Shown: piece after piece, positions 1 to 6,232 of the stretch | Layout of the letters: every line of letters begins with the position of its first letter | How positions within the stretch are numbered: position 1 is the stretch's first letter | Origin: Wenzhouxiangella sp. | Lineage (GTDB): Bacteria; Pseudomonadota; Gammaproteobacteria; Xanthomonadales; Wenzhouxiangellaceae | DNA: 6,232 bases | Assembly (NCBI GenBank): GCA_021767625.1 | Contig: JAASTB010000139.1 | Span: 1 to 6,232 of the forward strand | Direction of reading: 5' to 3' | Program-made: the position numbers and the translations under genes | The notes under the pieces: generated by a model | What the model was told of the DNA's origin: nothing | Databases searched by the model: none | What the model saw: only the letters and a program-made list of their open reading frames with translations

Positions 1-1
1 C

Positions 2-1456
<1,455 letters not shown>

Positions 1457-1458
1457 GG

Positions 1459-1694
1459 GCTCTGGAAGTGGGTTTCCACGCTGAGCCGCAGAGGGCCAGA
1501 GGCCGCAGAGAAAGAAGAACCGAGAAACCACGGAAGACTCGGAAGTACACGGACAGCCGAAGGAACAGTCAGATTCAATTCCGTTTCTTTTTCCGTGTAT
1601 TCCGTGATTACCGTGGTTACAAGGTTCTTGATTTTGCTTTTCCTCTGCGGCCTCTGCTCCTCCGCGGCTCTGCGTGAGACCTCACTTCCAGAGC
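1459..1694. repeat. 236-bp imperfect inverted-repeat element between helicase and phosphatase genes
   Basis: The ends are a perfect 12-bp inverted repeat, GCTCTGGAAGTG at 1459-1470 against CACTTCCAGAGC at 1683-1694. Inside them the arms 1459-1553 and 1592-1694 stay clearly complementary: an AGAGGCCGCAGAG block, an AAGAACC block, a CCACGG block and TACACGGA at 1546-1553 against TCCGTGTA at 1592-1599. A spacer of about 38 bp, AT-richer than its surroundings, separates them. No transposase is inside, so this resembles a non-autonomous, MITE-like or long-hairpin intergenic element. I recall similar 'ACGCAGAGCCGCAGAGG / CCACGGAA' repeats from many environmental bacterial genomes, often mistranslated as short proteins. 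It lies just after the helicase stop and could fold in RNA to end or stabilise that transcript; that role is inferred. Confidence 0.85.
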
Positions 1695-1738
1695 ACTGAA
1701 ATGAGCGCCGATGTCATGCCGTCGTGGCGTGGAATCGG

Positions 1739-1744
1739 TATAGT
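1739..1744 (+). promoter_or_regulatory. possible -10 box of the phosphatase gene
   Basis: TATAGT matches the sigma-70 -10 consensus at five of six positions and lies 29 bp before the chosen ATG, outside the inverted repeat. No convincing -35 box is present 16-18 bp upstream and there is no extended -10 TG. This is a weak candidate only. Confidence 0.3.
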
Positions 1745-1761
1745 CTGCGCAGGATTTGAAT

Positions 1762-1767
1762 AAGGGA
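1762..1767 (+). promoter_or_regulatory. ribosome binding site that sets the phosphatase start
   Basis: AAGGGA lies six bases before the ATG at 1774. It decides between that ATG and an in-frame TTG at 1756, which would have only an AGGA one base upstream and would put extra residues in front of the signal peptide. Confidence 0.6.
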
Positions 1768-1773
1768 TTTGCC

Positions 1774-3090
1774 ATGCGTGTGGTTTTTGCTGTCTTGCTG
1801 CTTGGCTTGTCGGTGTCGGCGATGGCCGCCGAGATCGTGGCCGGGCCGATGCCGGGGCATTCGACGATGCGCCAGGTGAAGGTCTGGGTGCAGACCGACG
1901 AGCCGGCGGTGGCGCGGATTCGGTATCGGGCCGACGAGGACGACGAGTGGTCGTTCAGCGAGCCGGTGGCGATCGACTCGAGTAAGGCCAACACCGCGAC
2001 CTTGCTGGCGACCGGGCTGGAGCCGGGCCTGACGTATGCCTACGAGGTGCTGCTCGACGAAGCCGTGCAGCCGGCCGAGCACGAGCAACGTTTCGTGACC
2101 CAGCCCTTGTGGCAGTGGCGCGAGGATCCGCCGGATTTCCGCTTCGCGATGGGTTCCTGTGCCTACATCAACCAGCCGGAATACGACCGCCCCGGCACGC
2201 CCTACGGCGGCGACTACCGCATCTTCGACGCCATCGCCGAGGCCGAGCCCGCCTTCATGCTCTGGCTGGGCGACAACGTCTACTACCGCGAGGCCGACTG
2301 GAACTCGGAGTCGGGCATGTACGCACGCTTCAGTCACACCCGCGGCCACAAGGCGCTCTCGAAGCTGGTCACCGGCACGCACCACTACGCCACCTGGGAC
2401 GACCACGATTACGGCCCGAACAATTCCGATCGCGGCTACGCGATGCGCGAGACGGCGCTGGAAGTGTTCGATGCTTTCTGGCCGAACCCGGATTTCTCGG
2501 CGGCCGGCACCGGCGGGGTGACCAACTACTTCGAGTGGCACGACGTGGGTTTCTTCCTGCTCGACAACCGCTACTTCCGTTCGGCCAACTACCGCGTGAC
2601 CGGCGAGCGCACGATCCTGGGCGAGGAACAGGTCGACTGGCTGATCGATGCGCTCAAGTCGAGCAATGCCAGCTTCAAGTTCGTGGCCATGGGCGGGCAG
2701 TTCCTGAACTCGGCCGAAAACAGCGAGACCTACATCAATCTCGCCCCGGGCGAGCGCCGCGAGATCCTCGACCGCATCGAGGCCGAGCGCATTCCGGGCG
2801 TGATCTTCCTGTCCGGCGACCGGCACCACTCGGTGCTGCTCAAGATGGACCGCTACCGCAACTACCCGCTCTACGAATGGACCGTCTCACCCCTGACCGC
2901 CGGCGCGCACGACCCGCGCGACGAGGCCATGCAGTACGACGTGGAAGGCAGCCTTTATACGGAGCGCAACTTCGGAATGATCGAAGTCACCGGCCCGCGC
3001 AACGAACGCGTTTTGACGTTGACCTTGCATGACAGTGACGGCAACGAGGTTTGGCGGGAGGAGATTCGGCAGGATGAGTTGCAGCCTTGA
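1774..3090 (+). CDS. exported PhoD-family alkaline phosphatase (metallophosphatase)
   Basis: The 438-residue protein should be a secreted or periplasmic phosphomono- or diesterase that releases phosphate from organic esters. Residues 1-18 form a Sec signal peptide: one Arg, a VVFAVLLLGL core, and an AMA cleavage site before A19. Residues about 20-110 are a beta-rich PhoD_N-like domain containing the typical LEPGLTYAYEV. The catalytic metallophosphatase domain follows: GSC at 127-129, LGDNVYY at 165-171, HTR at 188-190, WDDHDYGPN at 208-216, LLDNRYFR at 262-269, and LSGDRHHS at 346-353. These Asp, Asn and His residues are the expected metal ligands. The Cys of GSC corresponds to the Cys that, in Bacillus PhoD, helps bind iron. 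Unlike Bacillus PhoD, there is no twin-arginine signal. The protein is shorter than classical PhoD and resembles a compact subfamily common in Gammaproteobacteria and Bacteroidetes. The gene stands alone; no Pho box was recognised upstream. The natural substrate is unknown. Confidence 0.93.
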   Translation: MRVVFAVLLLGLSVSAMAAEIVAGPMPGHSTMRQVKVWVQTDEPAVARIRYRADEDDEWSFSEPVAIDSSKANTATLLATGLEPGLTYAYEVLLDEAVQPAEHEQRFVTQPLWQWREDPPDFRFAMGSCAYINQPEYDRPGTPYGGDYRIFDAIAEAEPAFMLWLGDNVYYREADWNSESGMYARFSHTRGHKALSKLVTGTHHYATWDDHDYGPNNSDRGYAMRETALEVFDAFWPNPDFSAAGTGGVTNYFEWHDVGFFLLDNRYFRSANYRVTGERTILGEEQVDWLIDALKSSNASFKFVAMGGQFLNSAENSETYINLAPGERREILDRIEAERIPGVIFLSGDRHHSVLLKMDRYRNYPLYEWTVSPLTAGAHDPRDEAMQYDVEGSLYTERNFGMIEVTGPRNERVLTLTLHDSDGNEVWREEIRQDELQP

Positions 3091-3097
3091 GAAATAG

Positions 3098-3126
3098 GGT
3101 TCAGGTTTCAGGTTTCAGGGTTCAGG
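3098..3126 (+). repeat. heptanucleotide array, GGTTTCA type
   Basis: The units in order are GGTTCA, GGTTTCA, GGTTTCA and GGGTTCA, closed by GG. It begins seven bases after the phosphatase stop codon. Confidence 0.8.
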
Positions 3127-3172
3127 CGGTTCATCCAAGGGTTGGGGGCTGAAGGTGGGTTGGGTGGAAAGG

Positions 3173-3200
3173 GGTTCGGGGTTCCGGGTTCCGGGTTCGG
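3173..3200 (+). repeat. heptanucleotide array, GGTTC(C/G)G x4
   Basis: Four exact 7-bp units follow one another: GGTTCGG, GGTTCCG, GGTTCCG, GGTTCGG. This is the only one of the four such blocks whose unit order is not alternating. Confidence 0.85.
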
Positions 3201-3277
3201 GCGGCGCGTCGGGGAATTGCGGGGCGGCTGCGCCGCGATGGGATTTGGGGTTAAGGTTTCAGGAAAACATTTGAATT

Positions 3278-3358
3278 CGTCGCCCCGGCCTTGAGCCGGG
3301 GCCTTTTATCGGTTGGCGCCTTCGGTGGGGAGGTCCCGGCTCGGGGGCCGGGACGACG
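3278..3358 (+). repeat. 81-bp multi-hairpin repeat core, copy A
   Basis: The core begins CGTCG and ends CGACG, a short terminal inverted repeat. Inside are an 8-bp GCCCCGGC/GCCGGGGC hairpin (3282-3302), a middle GGCGCCTTCGG segment, and an 8-bp GTCCCGGC/GCCGGGAC hairpin (3333-3354). The same core lies at 5721-5811 on the other strand, where it is 91 bp because the last hairpin has a longer loop. It resembles the palindromic intergenic repeats (REP/BIME-like) scattered through many proteobacterial genomes. Confidence 0.8.
3282..3307 (+). terminator. probable Rho-independent terminator after the phosphatase gene
   Basis: An 8-bp GC stem (GCCCCGGC, loop CTTGA, GCCGGGGC) is followed by C and then TTTT at 3304-3307, and sits on the correct strand 192 bp after the phosphatase stop. 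The hairpin is part of the repeat core. Copy B lacks the T run (TTCC instead), so the terminator-like form is specific to copy A. The U tract is short, so efficiency is uncertain. Confidence 0.5.
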
Positions 3359-3371
3359 GATTGGGTTTTTC

Positions 3372-3399
3372 CGGAACCCCGAACCCGGAACCCCGAACC
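3372..3399 (-). repeat. heptanucleotide array, GGTTC(C/G)G x4, inverted
   Basis: Read on the minus strand the four units are GGTTCGG, GGTTCCG, GGTTCGG, GGTTCCG. Together with 3173-3200 they bracket the repeat core as an inverted pair. Confidence 0.85.
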
Positions 3400-3481
3400 C
3401 CTAACTACGTTTCAGCGCCCCCGTAGCGCCCCCGGAAAAACCGGCCTCCAACACTCCAACGCGCCGATTCAACCTGGAACC

Positions 3482-3505
3482 GACCGCGCCTTTCACGGCG
3501 CGGTC
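3482..3505 (-). other. stem-loop enclosing the stop codon of the beta-helix gene
   Basis: A perfect 9-bp stem (GACCGCGCC against GGCGCGGTC) has a six-base loop, GTGAAA on the minus strand, which contains the TGA stop codon (3493-3495). No T run follows, so it is not a textbook terminator. It could protect the 3' end of the mRNA or contribute to termination; this is inferred. Confidence 0.5.
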
Positions 3506-5472
3506 TCAAATCGATCCGAGAAGATTTCGTCGCCGGCGTTGGTGAAGGTGGCGGTGACGGTGGCGTCTTCGGTGACGGCGATGTAGCAGACGTTGCCGCT
3601 GGGCAGTGGGCAGCCGAGCCAGCCGTCGAAGATGCTGCCGCCGCTGCCATTGGCGTAGAGCTCGACGAGGGTGCCGTTGAAGAAGTCTTCCTCGCAGTCG
3701 CTACCGCAGGCGATGCCCAGCGGGACGCTGATGATCGACCCGGTGCCGTCGCCGCTCTTCGCGGCTGTCAGGGTGAAGTAGTCGTCGCCCACGTCGAGGT
3801 GGTTCTCGTCGAAGCCGGCGTCGAAATAGCCGCCGGACTCGCCCGGGGAGCCCTGGTCGTTGACGGCGTTGTTGACGCCGGTGGTCTGTCTTTCGATGTC
3901 GCGGTCGGACGACCAGAACAGGGGATTGGACAGGCACATGTCGACGCCGGGGGAGGCGGAGGTCTGTCGGGCGTCGCCGCCGGCGATATTGATGAACTGC
4001 GGCGTGTCGATGTAGTAGGTCCCCGAAGGCAGGTCGCCGGGGGCGCTGTCGACGAGATTGCAGGCCGACTGGATCGATCCGCCCTGCAGGTCGATGCCGG
4101 TGGAGTCGGCGATGATCGAGTTGTGCAGGTAGTTGGCGCTGCCGCTGCCCTGGGAGAGCAGGGCGCGCGAGGGCTGCGGCGTGCCGCCGTCGACATAGGT
4201 CTGGTTGCGAGCGATCGTGGCATGCAGGATCTCGAACTGCGCACCCTCGTTCCAGATCACCGCGTCCGTGGCGTTGTTGTTGTACATGCCGACGTGGCCG
4301 AGGCGAATCAGCGCGCCGTTGGTGCCGTGGAAGATGGACTGGAAGTCCGGGATGATGGTCCAGGTCCAGGTCGTCTCGATCAGGGTGCTGTTGAAGCGCA
4401 CGAAGGAATTGTCGACGTAGACGACGCTGGATTCCGTGCGGTTGCCTTCCATTTCCGAGCAGCTGATCAGGAAGGGGCAGCTCGTGGCGCGATCCATGGT
4501 GAGCTGCGGGCTGCCGCCGGTGCCGCCGTCGATGGCGTAGATCGCCGCCCCAACGTACGCCGCGTTGTTCTGCAGGTAGGTGTTGACGAGCGTGGCCCGT
4601 CCCGTTCCCTTGACGTAGATGCCGGCGCCGTTGTTGGCGAAGTTGCCGGTCAGGGTCACGCGCTGGCTGCCGCCGTTGGCGTAGAACTCGCCGCCGCCGT
4701 CGATGTAGACCCCGCCGCCGTCGTCGGCACCCGGGCTGGCGATGCCTTCGGAGCTGATCGTCGAACCGCCCATGGCCATCATGAAACAGCCGTTGGACAG
4801 GTAGGCGTTGCCGCCGAAGTTGGCCGAGTTGCGGTGAAGCTGGCCGCGCAGGGTCACCTCCGAGCCCGTGCCGTTGCAGTACACCCCGCCGCCCCAGCTG
4901 TTGCCGGTTGCCCAGCGGTCGCCGTTGTCCTCGACGATGGAATCGGCCTGGATATCCACGTAGGCACCGCCGGCGACGTAGACGCCGCGGTCGGTGTGGC
5001 CGCCGATTCGCGTGTCGTCGAGGACGACCGAGGCGCCGCCGGTGGCCGAAAGGCCGGTATCGGCGCCGCGGATGTCGAGGCGCCGCAGGGTGACGTTGGA
5101 TTGCGACTGCGAGCTGGTCTCCACCGTAACGGCTGTACCGGAGGTATTGCCGAAGATCGTTCGGCCCGAAGGGCTGGTGAAACAGTCCGGGTAGCCGCCG
5201 GCCAGGGTCAGGCTGCCGGTGGACGAGGGCGACCAGTCGGTGAGCGTGACGTCGCCGTTGGCGCCGGTGTAGGAAACCGTGTTGGTCAATCGGATCTCGT
5301 CGGACTGGGTGCCGTTGAAGGCGGCCGACAGCAGGGCCGATGCCAGGTTGGAGTGCACGTTGGAGCCCGTGCAGGCGGTCGATGAACCGACCCAGAAGGT
5401 CGCCGACCAGGCCGGCGCGGCAAGCAGGGCAAGGCAAAGCGCGAGGGCGCGAAGCGAGGTTCTTGTTGTCAT
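3493..5472 (-). CDS. secreted right-handed parallel beta-helix protein with C-terminal InlB-type repeat
   Basis: The 659-residue protein begins with a Sec signal peptide (1-24; core LALCLALLAAP, cleavage AWSA before T25). After an N-terminal cap (25-100) with a paired-Cys look (C34, C97), residues about 105-470 show short irregular coils rich in Gly, Asn, Asp, Ser and Thr, such as NNGAGIYVKG at 280-289 and NSWGGGVYCNG at 191-201. This is typical of pectate-lyase-like beta-helix proteins. Residues 490-560 resemble the region that ends such helices in 'choice-of-anchor' proteins (TPQFIN, SPGVD, NAVNDQG, FDAGFDENHLD). Residues 567-643 form a divergent InlB B-repeat (LTAAKSGDGTGSI, CGSDC, FDGW, VTATF). 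The tail is DEIFSDRFETAP. No lyase catalytic set was recognised, so the role could be surface adhesion or binding rather than catalysis. The upstream sequence has an A-rich tract but no Shine-Dalgarno site. The gene lies alone between inverted repeats A and B. Confidence 0.88.
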   Translation of the reverse strand: MTTRTSLRALALCLALLAAPAWSATFWVGSSTACTGSNVHSNLASALLSAAFNGTQSDEIRLTNTVSYTGANGDVTLTDWSPSSTGSLTLAGGYPDCFTSPSGRTIFGNTSGTAVTVETSSQSQSNVTLRRLDIRGADTGLSATGGASVVLDDTRIGGHTDRGVYVAGGAYVDIQADSIVEDNGDRWATGNSWGGGVYCNGTGSEVTLRGQLHRNSANFGGNAYLSNGCFMMAMGGSTISSEGIASPGADDGGGVYIDGGGEFYANGGSQRVTLTGNFANNGAGIYVKGTGRATLVNTYLQNNAAYVGAAIYAIDGGTGGSPQLTMDRATSCPFLISCSEMEGNRTESSVVYVDNSFVRFNSTLIETTWTWTIIPDFQSIFHGTNGALIRLGHVGMYNNNATDAVIWNEGAQFEILHATIARNQTYVDGGTPQPSRALLSQGSGSANYLHNSIIADSTGIDLQGGSIQSACNLVDSAPGDLPSGTYYIDTPQFINIAGGDARQTSASPGVDMCLSNPLFWSSDRDIERQTTGVNNAVNDQGSPGESGGYFDAGFDENHLDVGDDYFTLTAAKSGDGTGSIISVPLGIACGSDCEEDFFNGTLVELYANGSGGSIFDGWLGCPLPSGNVCYIAVTEDATVTATFTNAGDEIFSDRFETAP

Positions 5473-5540
5473 GTTCGGTTTTTTTCGGATGTTGGGCGGT
5501 TAACGAGGTAGTCGGAAAGCGGTGGGGGAATGTGACATTT

Positions 5541-5570
5541 GGTTTCAGGTTTCAGGTTTCAGGTTTCAGG
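5541..5570 (+). repeat. heptanucleotide array, GGTTTCA x4
   Basis: Four perfect 7-bp units are closed by GG, 68 bp upstream of the beta-helix start codon. It is the most regular GGTTTCA block in the window. Confidence 0.9.
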
Positions 5571-5625
5571 CGGCATCCGCCGGTCGGTGGTGGGCGGCTT
5601 TGCCGCGAGAGCTTTGGGGGCGGGG

Positions 5626-5653
5626 TGTTCGGGGTTCCGGGTTCGGGGTTCCG
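5626..5653 (+). repeat. heptanucleotide array, GGTTC(C/G)G x4
   Basis: The units are TGTTCGG (first base changed), GGTTCCG, GGTTCGG and GGTTCCG, in the alternating order also found in two other blocks. Confidence 0.8.
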
Positions 5654-5720
5654 GCGGCGCATGGCGTGATGCGGGGCGGCCCGCCGCGTTGTGCCGTGCC
5701 GCCCTCCTGCCAAACCGAGG

Positions 5721-5811
5721 CGTCGTCCCGGCTGTAGCGAAGCGGAAAGCCGGGACCTCCCATCCGAAGGCGCCATCGGATGGAAGGCCCCGGGTCAAGC
5801 CCGGGGCGACG
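5721..5811 (-). repeat. 91-bp multi-hairpin repeat core, copy B
   Basis: On the minus strand it begins CGTCGCCCCGGG and ends CCGGGACGACG, with three hairpins: CCCCGGG/CCCGGGG around TTGA-type loops, ATCCGA/TCGGAT around a GGCGCC centre, and GTCCCGGCT/AGCCGGGAC. The paired changes relative to copy A (GGC/GCC against GGG/CCC in the first stem) keep base pairing, which suggests that the fold is conserved. Confidence 0.8.
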
Positions 5812-5828
5812 AGTCATCGCGCTTTTCC

Positions 5829-5842
5829 TGAAACCTGAAACC
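5829..5842 (-). repeat. heptanucleotide pair, GGTTTCA x2, inverted
   Basis: Two TGAAACC units on the plus strand correspond to the single GGTTTCA at 3255-3261 in copy A. GGAAAA follows on the minus strand in both copies. The copy number differs between the two, as expected for a tandem repeat that slips. Confidence 0.75.
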
Positions 5843-5896
5843 TCGATCCATCGCGGCGCAGCCGCCCCGCCATTCCCCGACGCTGCCGCGAACCTC

Positions 5897-5924
5897 CGGA
5901 ACCCCGAACCCGGAACCCCGAACC
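5897..5924 (-). repeat. heptanucleotide array, GGTTC(C/G)G x4, inverted
   Basis: Read on the minus strand the units are GGTTCGG, GGTTCCG, GGTTCGG, GGTTCCG. It is immediately followed on the plus strand by a separate hairpin at 5927-5945. Confidence 0.85.
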
Positions 5925-5926
5925 CC

Positions 5927-5945
5927 CGAGCCGCGCAGCGGCTCG
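5927..5945. other. 8-bp perfect hairpin upstream of the DUF3300 gene
   Basis: CGAGCCGC and GCGGCTCG are separated by a GCA loop. There is no T run on either side, so it is probably the outer edge of the repeat region rather than a terminator. Confidence 0.5.
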
Positions 5946-5949
5946 TTCA

Positions 5950-5978
5950 GCCTGACTTCAGGCAGGTCGGGGTACAAA
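5950..5978 (+). promoter_or_regulatory. possible promoter and operator-like palindrome for the DUF3300 gene
   Basis: GCCTGACTTCAGGC at 5950-5963 is a perfect 6-bp inverted repeat around CT, too tight for an RNA hairpin but suited to a DNA-binding dimer. It contains CTGACT (5952-5957), a four-of-six -35 match, and TACAAA (5973-5978) is a possible -10 box. The 15-bp spacing is short, so this remains a weak prediction. Confidence 0.3.
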
Positions 5979-6003
5979 GGCTCCACGCGGCGCGGAATGC
6001 CGC

Positions 6004-6010
6004 AAGGAGG
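6004..6010 (+). promoter_or_regulatory. strong ribosome binding site of the DUF3300 gene
   Basis: AAGGAGG lies seven bases before the ATG at 6018. Another ATG at 6013 reaches a stop after one further codon, so 6018 is the start. Confidence 0.85.
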
Positions 6011-6017
6011 AAATGAC

Positions 6018-6232
6018 ATGAAAACGCTCACGACGCTGGTTCTCGCCCTTCTGCTGACGGTTGGCTGTGGTGCCACCGGGCAGGTGCAGGCCGACGACGA
6101 CTATTTCAGCCAGGCCGAGCTGGACTCGATGCTGGCGCCGGTCGCGCTGTATCCCGACAGCGTGCTTTCGCACGTGCTGATCGCCGCGACCTATCCGCTG
6201 GAGGTGATCCAGGCGGCGCGCTGGTCGCGCGA
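6018..6232 (+). CDS. exported DUF3300-family protein, N-terminal part (3' end outside window)
   Basis: Seventy-one residues are visible before the right edge. Residues 1-16 are a hydrophobic export signal (MKTLTTLVLALLL), with LTVGC at 13-17 as a possible lipoprotein box. A second reading is ordinary signal peptidase cleavage after VQA at 23-25. The mature part opens with the hallmark start of DUF3300 proteins: FSQAELDSMLAPVALYPDS at 30-48, then a VLIAATYPLEV segment at 53-63 and QAARWSR at 65-71. The family is widespread in Proteobacteria and has no established biochemical function; members are exported and often have low-complexity C-terminal parts, which cannot be checked here. The gene is divergent from the beta-helix gene, with composite repeat B between them. 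Family assignment is strong despite the short length; lipidation is uncertain. Confidence 0.88.
   Translation, partial: MKTLTTLVLALLLTVGCGATGQVQADDDYFSQAELDSMLAPVALYPDSVLSHVLIAATYPLEVIQAARWSR

Larger units (their letters stand above)
3098..3399 (+). repeat. composite intergenic repeat, copy A
   Basis: This fills most of the 402-bp space between the convergent phosphatase and beta-helix genes. In order it holds a GGTTTCA-type array (3098-3126), a less ordered G-rich stretch, four GGTTC(C/G)G heptads (3173-3200), a conserved block (3206-3241) with a GCGGC/GCCGC hairpin, one isolated GGTTTCA (3255-3261), the multi-hairpin core (3278-3358), and four inverted heptads (3372-3399). Copy B at 5541-5924 carries the same modules in the same order on the opposite strand. 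Block 3206-3241 matches the reverse complement of 5848-5883 at 35 of 36 positions. There is no coding potential beyond short chance frames. The remaining 3400-3481 holds only small direct repeats, such as GCGCCCCCG twice and CTCCAAC twice. Confidence 0.85.
5541..5924 (-). repeat. composite intergenic repeat, copy B (inverted relative to copy A)
   Basis: This occupies most of the 545-bp space between the divergent beta-helix and DUF3300 genes. Read on the minus strand from 5924 it holds four heptads, the 36-bp conserved block (5883-5848), two GGTTTCA units (5842-5829), the multi-hairpin core (5811-5721), then four heptads in the opposite sense (5653-5626) and four GGTTTCA units (5570-5541). 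The order matches copy A, followed by the outer GGTTTCA array. Small extra hairpins occur at 5569-5581 (GGCGG/CCGCC) and 5594-5606 (GCGGC/GCCGC). No gene is supported here; short frames reading like RRPGLDPGP and RYSRDDA are repeat translations. Confidence 0.85.

Noticed and set aside
1756..1773. TTG at 1756 as the phosphatase start
   Set aside because: It lacks a properly spaced ribosome binding site and would put extra residues in front of a good signal peptide; ATG 1774 has AAGGGA at suitable spacing.
1714..2829. A 371-codon open frame on the minus strand
   Set aside because: It is antisense to the well-supported phosphatase gene, has His/Arg/Val-rich low-complexity composition and matches no family.
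3432..3444. CCGG-AAAAA-CCGG as a terminator
   Set aside because: The stem is only 4 bp and lacks a following T run on either strand.
3799..5385. A 528-codon open frame on the plus strand
   Set aside because: It is antisense to the beta-helix gene, has a monotonous Val/Asp/Gly/Ala composition, no recognisable domain, signal or ribosome binding site, and arises from GC-rich codon structure on the other strand.
5541..5570. A CRISPR-like or telomere-like array
   Set aside because: Units are 7 bp and contiguous, with no spacers and no cas genes; a telomere-like G-rich repeat in the middle of bacterial coding DNA is better explained as an intergenic tandem repeat.
5539..5838. Several overlapping 70-100 codon frames on both strands
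   Set aside because: All lie within composite repeat B; translations such as VSGFRFQVSG and RRPGLDPGP are heptad and hairpin repeats read as protein.

Overview
The window is GC-rich bacterial DNA from what looks like a free-living gammaproteobacterium. The guess (low to moderate confidence, from memory rather than a search) is Xanthomonadales or Wenzhouxiangella-like. It rests on the Lhr-type helicase, the short PhoD-like exported phosphatase, a secreted beta-helix protein ending in an IFxDxFE-type tail, a DUF3300 gene, and intergenic spaces packed with GC-rich palindromic repeats. No rRNA, tRNA, CRISPR array, transposase or phage gene was seen.

Layout. (1) 2-1456 (+): C-terminal third of a long Lhr-type DEAD/DEAH helicase, cut by the left edge. 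(2) 1459-1694: a 236-bp imperfect inverted repeat starting two bases after the helicase stop. (3) 1774-3090 (+): a complete exported PhoD-family metallophosphatase. (4) 3098-3399: composite repeat A. (5) 3493-5472 (-): a complete 659-aa secreted right-handed beta-helix protein with a C-terminal InlB-type repeat. (6) 5541-5924: composite repeat B, the same element as A in the opposite orientation. (7) 6018 to the right edge (+): the start of an exported DUF3300 protein with a strong ribosome binding site.

The genes do not form an operon: three are on the plus strand, one on the minus strand, and repeats separate all of them. The three complete or right-hand genes all encode exported proteins, but nothing shows a shared pathway. 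The most notable content is intergenic. A and B contain two kinds of 7-bp tandem array, GGTTTCA and GGTTC(C/G)G. The second kind occurs in four blocks of exactly four units, placed symmetrically around an 81-91 bp multi-hairpin core that begins CGTCG and ends CGACG. A and B form a long inverted pair around the beta-helix gene, so that gene could in principle be inverted by recombination.
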